A program made the translations under genes and the position numbers. Positions 8,226 through 14,548 of a stretch of DNA of 47,975 bases are shown here, piece by piece. Source of the DNA: Christensenellaceae bacterium (lineage in GTDB: Bacteria > Bacillota > Clostridia > Christensenellales > CAG-138). Position 1 is the stretch's first letter. Every line of letters starts with the position of its first letter. The stretch covers positions 69,508-117,482 of the forward strand of contig JAFLSU010000003.1 in NCBI GenBank assembly GCA_022510765.1. Reading direction: 5' to 3'. The notes beneath the pieces were generated by a model. It made no database searches and was not told the DNA's origin. It saw only the letters and a list, made by a program, of their open reading frames with translations.

Positions 8226-9029
8226 ATGGATAAAAAATCCGAACATAAATGGCGAATGAAGCAGCTACGTCTGCGCTCCAACATCTTTCTGCGCAAAAAC
8301 GGCCTTTACCTTGCGGTGATAGGCAGCCTTGCGGCGCTTGGTGCGGCAGCAGTGTTCATCTTCACCTCCGGCGAGGACATCCCCGATGAACCCGTCAACC
8401 TGCCCAACGACCAGCATCTTTCGGACGTGCAGACGCCCGGCGTCATACAAACGCCCGGTATACCCCACAAAACCGCCGATCCATCTTTAAACATCCCCCC
8501 TGATAACACCCTTGTACCCGATGCGACGGTCACACCGGTGTCATCAGGGACTCCCATGCCTGACTTTACACCGTTCCCGGAGCTTACAGCGGAGCCGGGC
8601 GCAATGCAGCAGAACCTGCAATCGCCCGTTGACGGAAGCATAATAAGAGTGTTTGCTATTAATTCGCTGATCTATTCGGAAACTCTACAGCAATGGATGA
8701 CGCACTCTGGCGTTGATATCGCTTCTCCCAAAGGAAGCGAAGTTCATGCCGTGCTTGACGGGCGCATAGAAAACATATACACGGATGATATGCTCGGCGT
8801 TACCGTCGTGATAAGCCACGAAAACGGAATGATGAGCGTATACGCCAACCTCAGCGAAGATCTGCCCGTAAACATCGGAGACACGGTTTCGGAGCGCGAT
8901 GTCATAGGGTGCATAGGCGATACCGCGATAAGCGAATGCGCCGAGGTAAGCCACCTTCATTTCGAGATCATTGTGAACGGTACGCCCATAGATCCGCAGA
9001 GCCTTATCGTATTCAAAAAAGAGGAATAG
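8226..9029 (+). CDS. spoIIQ: SpoIIQ-like M23 (LytM) family protein
   Basis: A 267-residue bitopic protein: cytoplasmic basic N-terminus, transmembrane helix at about 26-47, a Pro/Thr-rich linker (60-130) and a LytM domain at about 135-262. The zinc ligands appear intact: H160 and D164 in THSGVDI, and HLH at 243-245. The Clostridia-type SpoIIQ keeps these residues, whereas the Bacillus protein lost one. In sporulating cells SpoIIQ from the forespore pairs with SpoIIIAH of the mother cell to hold the engulfing membranes together and build the feeding channel. SpoIIIAH is not in the window. Start has AAGGATG upstream. A generic M23 endopeptidase is the alternative, but the single-pass layout and the forespore-like promoter favour SpoIIQ. 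Ends in TAG. Confidence 0.8.
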   Translation: MDKKSEHKWRMKQLRLRSNIFLRKNGLYLAVIGSLAALGAAAVFIFTSGEDIPDEPVNLPNDQHLSDVQTPGVIQTPGIPHKTADPSLNIPPDNTLVPDATVTPVSSGTPMPDFTPFPELTAEPGAMQQNLQSPVDGSIIRVFAINSLIYSETLQQWMTHSGVDIASPKGSEVHAVLDGRIENIYTDDMLGVTVVISHENGMMSVYANLSEDLPVNIGDTVSERDVIGCIGDTAISECAEVSHLHFEIIVNGTPIDPQSLIVFKKEE

Positions 9030-9098
9030 ACAGGCTCGTTATTTATTGTCAAAACCCGTTACCTCCATTAAATCGGAAAACGGTGTAATTCGAATTCG

Positions 9099-9137
9099 CA
9101 GGGTCAATTTACGAGTTCACCTACAAAATTCACCCTG
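9099..9137. other. 12-bp imperfect inverted repeat after spoIIQ
   Basis: CAGGGTCAATTT (9099-9110) and AAATTCACCCTG (9126-9137) pair with one mismatch around a 15-base loop. TTCACC also recurs within about 50 bp. No T-run follows. Function unknown. Confidence 0.35.
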
Positions 9138-9166
9138 TGACGTTAAATCAATGAAGTTCACCGTAT

Positions 9167-9196
9167 GGGCGGAGGATCTATTCCCCGCCCTTTCCG
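9167..9196 (+). terminator. Probable intrinsic terminator after spoIIQ
   Basis: GGGCGG (9167-9172) pairs with CCGCCC (9185-9190); the stem extends inward with one mismatch to a TCTA loop, and TTT follows directly. The short T-run makes it a moderate candidate. It separates spoIIQ from the mazG promoter. Confidence 0.5.
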
Positions 9197-9222
9197 ATAT
9201 TTACAAGTTTCGGATTTTTCTG

Positions 9223-9251
9223 TTGCATTGCTAACCTTTCGAAATTATAAT
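9223..9251 (+). promoter_or_regulatory. Sigma-A-type promoter of mazG
   Basis: TTGCAT (9223-9228), 17-bp spacer, TATAAT (9246-9251). The -10 is a perfect consensus. Transcription would start near 9258, about 48 bp before the mazG start codon. Confidence 0.7.
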
Positions 9252-9269
9252 GTAACCGATCAGATCACA

Positions 9270-9290
9270 AATGCTGTGCAGAACAGCATT
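9270..9290 (+). promoter_or_regulatory. Leader hairpin next to the mazG ribosome binding site
   Basis: AATGCTGT and ACAGCATT form a perfect 8-bp stem around a 5-base loop. It lies just after the predicted transcription start and abuts the AGAAGGA ribosome binding site at 9291-9297. It could act as an operator (palindromic DNA) or as an RNA hairpin that influences translation or mRNA stability. Confidence 0.5.
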
Positions 9291-9305
9291 AGAAGGAAGT
9301 ACCAA

Positions 9306-10793
9306 ATGAAACGCATAACCATAATACCGCTTGCGACGCCCGAAACCATGACCACCGAGGTGCGTTCAGCAATCGCGGAATGCACAATGCTGTATTTTCA
9401 AACTGAAAAGCATCCCTGCGCTGCGCCCGCCGTGCTCTTACGACAGGAATCGAAGGCTCTTCCGTATCAAACAATGGATGACTTGTACGACGAATGTGAA
9501 GATTTCGATCAATTGAATGAACGCATTGCTTCTCGCCTTACCTCCGACGAGAAAACGGACGATATTGGCTATGCCGTCCTCGGAAGAGGGGTAAGCCCGG
9601 AACTAATGCGAGAGATCAGGAAGAAAGCGTCGGTGCGGGGCTTTGGTATTAGAGTTCTCGCTTCACAGGGCTTTGCTGAATCCGCTCTTGCCTATGCGGT
9701 CTCTTGCGGAATTATTGAAGGCTCTACCGAGTACAACGTTCGTTCCGCGCGTTCCTTGACTCATGCAGATACCTCGGTTCCACTTGCGATAGAGGAGATC
9801 GATACGCTGCTTCGAGCTGGCGAAGTCAAGCTCACGCTTTCGGATTATTATCCCGACGAACATGATGTGCTGCTTTTTACTTTGAACGGCAGCGCACACT
9901 ATGATTCTGACTGCGTTCGGAGACTTCCGCTATACAAGCTCGATTACCCCGAAAACGCCTATAGGTTTGACGCAGCCACCGTAATGATCGTCCCGCCTTG
10001 CGGACTCATGGAGCGCTCGCGCCATGGACTGTCCGGATTAATGGAAGTAATGCATCGCCTGCGCGCGCCTGGCGGCTGTCCATGGGATGCCGAACAAACG
10101 CACGAAAGCCTGCGTTCTTCTTTGATCGAGGAAGCATACGAGGTTCTCGACGCGATCGACCGTAAAGACACGATTGCGCTCGAAGAAGAGCTTGGGGATC
10201 TGCTGCTGCAGATAGTGTTCCATGCGGCGATTGAACAAGAGCGCTCCGAGTTCACCATGCGCGATGTCACAACCGGAATAGTAAATAAGCTTATTTATCG
10301 CCATCCCCATGTGTTCGGCAGCGTCAAAGTAAACGGTGCCGATGATGTGTTGTATAATTGGGAGAACCTGAAGCAAAAGGAAAAAAGCCAATCCACGGTC
10401 GCAGATGCCATGCACGCGGTTCCCGCCTCATTCCCATCGCTCATACGCAGCTATAAGATACAAAAAAAGGCTGCTCATGTTGGTTTTGACTGGGGTTCCG
10501 CCCTTGAAGCGCTTCCAAAGGTCGAAGAGGAAGCTGCCGAGGTTCGTGACGCCATTATTTCCGGTGATGCGGCCGCGATCAATGAGGAGATCGGAGATCT
10601 GCTATTTGCATGCGTAAATGTTTCAAGGCTGATGAAAGTGGATCCTGAGCTGGCCCTCAAGAGCGCGACCGAAAAATTCATGTCCCGATTCATCCGAATG
10701 GAGCAGTTAATGCTTTCTGAAGGCAGGAAAATTGGCTCAATGAGCCTTTCAGAGATGGACTTATACTGGGAAAGGATAAAAAAGGAGCTTTAA
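9306..10793 (+). CDS. mazG: YabN-type protein: methylase-like domain fused to MazG NTP pyrophosphatase
   Basis: A 495-residue protein. Residues about 240-495 are a MazG nucleoside triphosphate pyrophosphohydrolase (LRAPGGCPWDAEQTHESL, then E276-x2-E279 and E295-x2-D298), with a second MazG-like repeat after about residue 385. MazG clears non-canonical or damaged NTPs. Residues 1-232 correspond to the tetrapyrrole-methylase-like domain of Bacillus YabN (KLTLSDYYPDEHDVLLFT, IVPP at the end), but its SAM-binding parts are altered: the N-terminal glycine loop reads IIPLATPE and the usual YAVPGHP reads YAVLGRG. That domain is probably not a methylase. Start 9306 has AAGGA upstream. HU follows about 160 bp downstream, as is common in Firmicutes. 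Confidence 0.9.
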   Translation: MKRITIIPLATPETMTTEVRSAIAECTMLYFQTEKHPCAAPAVLLRQESKALPYQTMDDLYDECEDFDQLNERIASRLTSDEKTDDIGYAVLGRGVSPELMREIRKKASVRGFGIRVLASQGFAESALAYAVSCGIIEGSTEYNVRSARSLTHADTSVPLAIEEIDTLLRAGEVKLTLSDYYPDEHDVLLFTLNGSAHYDSDCVRRLPLYKLDYPENAYRFDAATVMIVPPCGLMERSRHGLSGLMEVMHRLRAPGGCPWDAEQTHESLRSSLIEEAYEVLDAIDRKDTIALEEELGDLLLQIVFHAAIEQERSEFTMRDVTTGIVNKLIYRHPHVFGSVKVNGADDVLYNWENLKQKEKSQSTVADAMHAVPASFPSLIRSYKIQKKAAHVGFDWGSALEALPKVEEEAAEVRDAIISGDAAAINEEIGDLLFACVNVSRLMKVDPELALKSATEKFMSRFIRMEQLMLSEGRKIGSMSLSEMDLYWERIKKEL

Positions 10794-10952
10794 AATCGCG
10801 AAAAAGCTCAAAATATACCATATTGCTATTGTGTTTTTTGAGTATTGCTGTTAAAATATTAGCCACTGCAATTCAGGGATAATTGTCCTTACGGCAGAAC
10901 ACCGCAGAATTGCTGAAATATTTATGATAATATTATTATGGAGGAACATACG

Positions 10953-11231
10953 ATGAATAAGGCACAGCTCATTGCAGATTTAGCAGGCCAAGGCAAGCTA
11001 TCTCGCAGGGATGCAGATCACGCAGTGAATACCATCTTCAAACTCATGATCGATGAGCTTGAGAGGGGTGAAAAGGTTCAGATCGTCGGCTTCGGTTGCT
11101 TTGAAGTTCGCACGCGGCCCGCAAGGAGGGGACGCAATCCCATGACCGGTGAGTCTATCGATATAGATGAAAGCCGCTCTGTGGCGTTTAGGCCCGGCAA
11201 ATCCCTGAAGGAAGCAATGGACAGGAAATAA
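10953..11231 (+). CDS. hup: HU-family DNA-binding protein
   Basis: A 92-residue histone-like protein of normal length. MNKAQLIADLA, then GFGCFEVRTRPARRGRNP (the DNA-embracing beta arm) and the closing VAFRPGKSLKEAM are diagnostic. HU homodimers bend and compact DNA and act in the nucleoid. The start is the ATG at 10953, 8 bases after GGAGG; the in-frame ATG 15 bases earlier overlaps that site and is rejected. It lies after mazG on the same strand; the 159-bp gap is AT-rich and may hold a separate promoter, but none is clear enough to call. Confidence 0.95.
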   Translation: MNKAQLIADLAGQGKLSRRDADHAVNTIFKLMIDELERGEKVQIVGFGCFEVRTRPARRGRNPMTGESIDIDESRSVAFRPGKSLKEAMDRK

Positions 11232-11308
11232 TTCATTTTCGATTTGATTATTTTCATTGCATTATCCATTTCCTCATAAATTGGGTTCCCCTAATTTCGA
11301 TAAATGAC

Positions 11309-11336
11309 TTGATTTATTGAGATTTAGTGATAAAAT
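11309..11336 (+). promoter_or_regulatory. Sigma-A-type promoter of the ferredoxin gene
   Basis: TTGATT (11309-11314), 16-bp spacer, TAAAAT (11331-11336), about 52 bp before the ferredoxin start codon. Confidence 0.55.
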
Positions 11337-11388
11337 TAGCTTGATTGCAGCATGGCTGCTTCAACATCACATTCAGGAGGTAACAACA

Positions 11389-11559
11389 ATGGCTTATCGT
11401 ATTACTGACGCTTGCATCGCATGCGGCGCATGTGCAGCTGATTGCCCAGTAGGCGCAATCTCAGAGGGTGATGGCAAGTACGAGATCGATCCCGATACCT
11501 GCATTGAGTGCGGCCTTTGTGCAGGCACCTGCCCGGTAGCTGCCCCCACCAACGACTAA
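11389..11559 (+). CDS. 2[4Fe-4S] ferredoxin, clostridial type
   Basis: A 56-residue protein with two complete cluster motifs, CIACGACAADCP and CIECGLCAGTCP, matching the classic clostridial bacterial ferredoxin in length and spacing. It is a small soluble low-potential electron carrier, typical of anaerobes using pyruvate:ferredoxin oxidoreductase and hydrogenase. AGGAGG lies 8 bases before the ATG. It has its own promoter and a strong terminator, so it appears to be a single-gene transcript. The start is well supported because the motif begins within the first ten residues. Confidence 0.95.
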   Translation: MAYRITDACIACGACAADCPVGAISEGDGKYEIDPDTCIECGLCAGTCPVAAPTND

Positions 11560-11579
11560 TCCGTTTTTAGTAACCAAAA

Positions 11580-11607
11580 GGGATGGCCTTTGACCATCCC
11601 ATTTTTG
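11580..11607 (+). terminator. Intrinsic terminator after ferredoxin (possibly bidirectional)
   Basis: GGGATGG and CCATCCC form a perfect 7-bp stem, loop CCTTTGA, followed by ATTTTTG. AAAA precedes the left arm, so it could also serve the convergent radC-like gene. Confidence 0.85.
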
Positions 11608-11720
11608 TTTACGCACGTTTTTAAACTAACATGACCTTTTTCAGTGTATTTCTTTGATTCGACTATAAAACGCAGATAGGCTATGCCGATACAGTTTTCC
11701 TCATACCGATTTTCGTTAAT

Positions 11721-13265
11721 TTATGCGGAGAAGGTTTCCCTTGCCTCATTCGAATCCTTTTGATTCTGAACGGACTGCCGCTGCGAATCATATCCGCTCA
11801 ATTCGGAATTTGGATATATCATTTGTTTTTCATATTTTCGTATTATAGCATAGCATTTCGGGAAGGAAACGATGATATGATCAAGCAGTTTCACATCCAT
11901 ATTTAAAAGAATGCTCTGTACTCGTTCGGTGTTGTTTATGTCGCTTACTGACGGAAGGTGATTTCCCGAGGGATGATTATGTGCAAGCACTATTGCGGTT
12001 GCGCTGTGCTCAAGGGCGATCTCAACAATCCGCCTTGGCAAAAACGGTACTTCACCGGGCGTACCCCTGCTTATCATCTCGTAATGCAACACCTTATTGG
12101 TTTCATTAAGGCAAACTATGAAAACATGCTCATCTTTTGATTTTGATAGCAGATAAAAGCAAAACATTATCACATCGTCTATGCTGTCAAGCGATTTGCC
12201 AACGAGCCGCAGACGCTTAGAAAACATGCCTATATCGTTCGTGAGACACAGAAGCGTTGCGGCGTTTTGTGAAAGTCCAAATTTTATCAGTTCATTATAG
12301 CTTGCATTTATAACGCCGTGTAGCGACCCAAACTTTGCAATTAGCTTTTGTGCGGAAGGGTTAGCGTCACTCCTTGTCGCATAAGAAAGCAATAATTCAA
12401 GCGCCTCATTCTCATTAAATCCTGCAAGGCCATTCTTTATATAGGCATCTCTCAGTCTCGCTATTTTACTGCGCGCCGACTCACGTTCATTTAATTGGAA
12501 GATATTATTATCTGCACATTGATGTTGTACATGAGAAAGCTGCGAAATGCGTCCGTTCGATTTGTAATTCGGATAAATCATTTCTTTTTCGTAGCTTCGC
12601 ATGATAGCATAACATTTGTGATTAGAAACAATAATATGCTCACGCAGTTCCACACCTACTTCTAAAAGAGAACTCTGTACGCGCTTGGTATTGCCTATGT
12701 CATCTGGCAATGGAAGATGATTTCCAGATAAGTGATTATGGGCAAGCACTATTGCGGTTGCCCCATTAGCAAGCGCGATCTCCGCTATACGCCTTGGTGT
12801 AATCGCCGCTTCACCCGACGTGCCTCTGAGTGCAATCTCGTGATGCAGTATCTTCCCGACCGCATTAAGACAAACGATGCAAACACGCCTGTCCTTATAC
12901 TCATGTAATGCGTCGAAACAAAACTCCATAGCGTTATCGGTAGTGGTTAATGACTTGTCAATGAACCGAAATTGATCGAAAAACTCGCCAATTTCATTTA
13001 TCATGCGAATAAACGCTGCGGTATTCTCCGAGCGACCGGACTTTGTAAGTTCATTGTGGCTTGCATTAAGGACATCGTAAAGTGATCCGAATTTATCAAT
13101 AAGCTTGTGTGCAATAGGATTGGTATCCTGCCTCGGTATAGCATAGAAAAGCAATAATTCAAGCGCCTGATGCTCATGAAATCCATCAAGCCCCTTCTTT
13201 AAGTAAGTATCCTTCAGTCGTTTCCTATGTCCGCTGTGAACACCATCTTCTTTGCCGCCGCTCAT
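11721..13265 (-). CDS. Tandem double RadC-like protein (two JAB/MPN units)
   Basis: A 514-residue protein made of two complete RadC-like units, residues about 10-232 and 262-486, offset by about 253 residues. Each has a helix-hairpin-helix-like N-terminal part (QALELLLFYAIPRQDTNP and EALELLLSYATRSDANP) and a JAB metallo domain. H-x-H-x10-D is kept in both: H176/H178/D189 and H429/H431/D442. HNHLSG in unit 1 replaces the standard HNHPSG of unit 2. Family RadC proteins are about 220-240 residues with one unit. RadC function is unsettled; the fold suggests a metal-dependent hydrolase, and no repair role is proven. The units differ clearly, so the duplication is not recent. ATG at 13265 with a short AAGG site. 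It lies just downstream of the aldolase gene (28 bp). Confidence 0.85.
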   Translation of the reverse strand: MSGGKEDGVHSGHRKRLKDTYLKKGLDGFHEHQALELLLFYAIPRQDTNPIAHKLIDKFGSLYDVLNASHNELTKSGRSENTAAFIRMINEIGEFFDQFRFIDKSLTTTDNAMEFCFDALHEYKDRRVCIVCLNAVGKILHHEIALRGTSGEAAITPRRIAEIALANGATAIVLAHNHLSGNHLPLPDDIGNTKRVQSSLLEVGVELREHIIVSNHKCYAIMRSYEKEMIYPNYKSNGRISQLSHVQHQCADNNIFQLNERESARSKIARLRDAYIKNGLAGFNENEALELLLSYATRSDANPSAQKLIAKFGSLHGVINASYNELIKFGLSQNAATLLCLTNDIGMFSKRLRLVGKSLDSIDDVIMFCFYLLSKSKDEHVFIVCLNETNKVLHYEMISRGTPGEVPFLPRRIVEIALEHSATAIVLAHNHPSGNHLPSVSDINNTERVQSILLNMDVKLLDHIIVSFPKCYAIIRKYEKQMIYPNSELSGYDSQRQSVQNQKDSNEARETFSA

Positions 13266-13293
13266 AAAACCTTAAACCCTATCACGCTTACTT

Positions 13294-13941
13294 TTAATCA
13301 TTTTTCTGCATCGATCTGTTACTGTACTCCCGGGCAATCCGCTCAATTTCAGAAAAACGCCCATCCGCTATCATATCCGTCTTGAAAAGCCCAGAGCTTA
13401 TTCCAAAAGCGCAGGCACCAGCAGCGGCAAAATCCGCAAGATTGCTAAGCGTTATACCTGCGACCGCAGCAAGCCTGATGTTCGGAAGCGGCGAGCGCAG
13501 GGCTTTAAAATACTTGGCTCCAAGAAGTCCAGCGGGAAACACCTTAACTATATCCGCTCCAAGCTTATGTGCCGTCACTATCTCCGTGGGGGTCATTGCT
13601 CCCGGTATCGAAACGAGTCCCAGTTTCTTCGTGGCTGATATGATCTCCTGATCGGTATTCGGAGAAACGATATACGAAGCACCGCATGAATGAGCGCATT
13701 CAAGCTGTTCAAGCGTAAGCACCGTCCCCGCTCCGATTGCCATGCGTCCATAGAATCGTTCAGAAAGAGCTTTGATCGAATCAGCGGTCATCTCCAACCC
13801 CTTATCCTGCTCAAAAGTTACCTCAACGGCGCGTATTCCTGCTCTATAGAGTGCCTCAACGGAGCCAATCAGGTTTTCATTATAATTACCTCGCGATATA
13901 GCGATGATCTTTGTATCAAGAATTGTACTTAATGCATCCAT
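13294..13941 (-). CDS. eda: KDPG/KHG aldolase
   Basis: A 215-residue class I aldolase (2-keto-3-deoxy-6-phosphogluconate / 4-hydroxy-2-oxoglutarate). It would cleave KDPG to pyruvate and glyceraldehyde 3-phosphate, often in hexuronate catabolism. Motifs: AVEVTFE, GAGTVL, SPNTD, the Schiff-base lysine K133 in DIVKVFPAG, PGAMTPTE, and AVAGITLSN. No KDG kinase or uronate genes are near, so the pathway is not shown here. Start choice: ATG 13941 is used; ATG 13953 is in frame, and both lie close to AAAGGA and GGGA sequences. The gene follows trmL by about 40 bp on the same strand. Confidence 0.9.
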   Translation of the reverse strand: MDALSTILDTKIIAISRGNYNENLIGSVEALYRAGIRAVEVTFEQDKGLEMTADSIKALSERFYGRMAIGAGTVLTLEQLECAHSCGASYIVSPNTDQEIISATKKLGLVSIPGAMTPTEIVTAHKLGADIVKVFPAGLLGAKYFKALRSPLPNIRLAAVAGITLSNLADFAAAGACAFGISSGLFKTDMIADGRFSEIERIAREYSNRSMQKND

Positions 13942-13981
13942 GTCGATTCCCATTCCTTTTGCTTCAAATATATCATTATTG

Positions 13982-14443
13982 TCATTCAAGTCCACTAAAC
14001 CCATTCTGTCTTAAGGCCTCATATACTACTATCGCGACCGAATTTGACAAATTGAGCGATCTTAACTGCGGACGCATCGGTATGCGGATAGCGTCCCTAC
14101 TTCTCCGCGAGAGCAACTCCGCCCCCAGCCCTGCCGTCTCCTTGCCGAAAACGAGGAAATCACCCGGATGAAATTCCGTCTCAGCATAACTCTTTGTTGC
14201 ATGAGTGGAGAGCAGCCAAAACCTTGCATTGGGATAGCATGTTTCCAGTTCCTCAAAGCTATCGTAATAGCTTATCTCAAGTTCTCCCCAATAATCAAGT
14301 CCCGCGCGCTTTAAATATCTGTCATCCACCGAAAACCCCAGCGGACGCACAAGATGCAGCTTGCAGCCTGTAACAGCGCAAGTTCTTGATATATTACCCG
14401 TATTCTGTGGTATTTCAGGCTGTACCAAAACTATGTTAAACAT
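13982..14443 (-). CDS. trmL: tRNA (cytidine/uridine-34-2'-O)-methyltransferase TrmL
   Basis: A 153-residue SPOUT (trefoil-knot) methyltransferase of normal TrmL length. Motifs: NIVLVQPEIPQNTGNISRTC, LHLVRPLGF, RAGLDYWG, FGKETAGLG and IPMRPQLRSLNLSNSVAIV with the C-terminal YEALRQNGF. It uses SAM to methylate the ribose of wobble position 34 in tRNA-Leu isoacceptors. It reads from an ATG at 14443 and lies between the aldolase and the sugar-nucleotide gene, separated from the latter by a hairpin terminator. Confidence 0.95.
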   Translation of the reverse strand: MFNIVLVQPEIPQNTGNISRTCAVTGCKLHLVRPLGFSVDDRYLKRAGLDYWGELEISYYDSFEELETCYPNARFWLLSTHATKSYAETEFHPGDFLVFGKETAGLGAELLSRRSRDAIRIPMRPQLRSLNLSNSVAIVVYEALRQNGFSGLE

Positions 14444-14462
14444 AGTTATATTTTATCAGTTG

Positions 14463-14510
14463 TTAAAAAATAATCAAGAGCCTGTGGCGGCAAATTTTCC
14501 GCACAGGCTC
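14463..14510 (-). terminator. Hairpin terminator after the sugar nucleotidyltransferase gene
   Basis: GAGCCTGTG (14478-14486) pairs perfectly with CACAGGCTC (14502-14510), extended by CGG/CCG inside. On the minus strand TTGATTATTTTTT follows. It lies between the stop at 14549 and trmL. Confidence 0.65.
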
Positions 14511-14548
14511 AAATTCGATACAGATTCGCCTTACTCCATATTCAGGCA

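Noticed and set aside
9046-9234. Small gene between spoIIQ and mazG
   Set aside because: The 62-codon frame overlaps the terminator and inverted repeat, has no ribosome binding site and no conserved-looking sequence.
11721-13265. RadC gene as a marker of a mobile element
   Set aside because: RadC-like genes can sit on plasmids and islands, but there is no transposase, integrase, terminal repeat or attachment site around this one.
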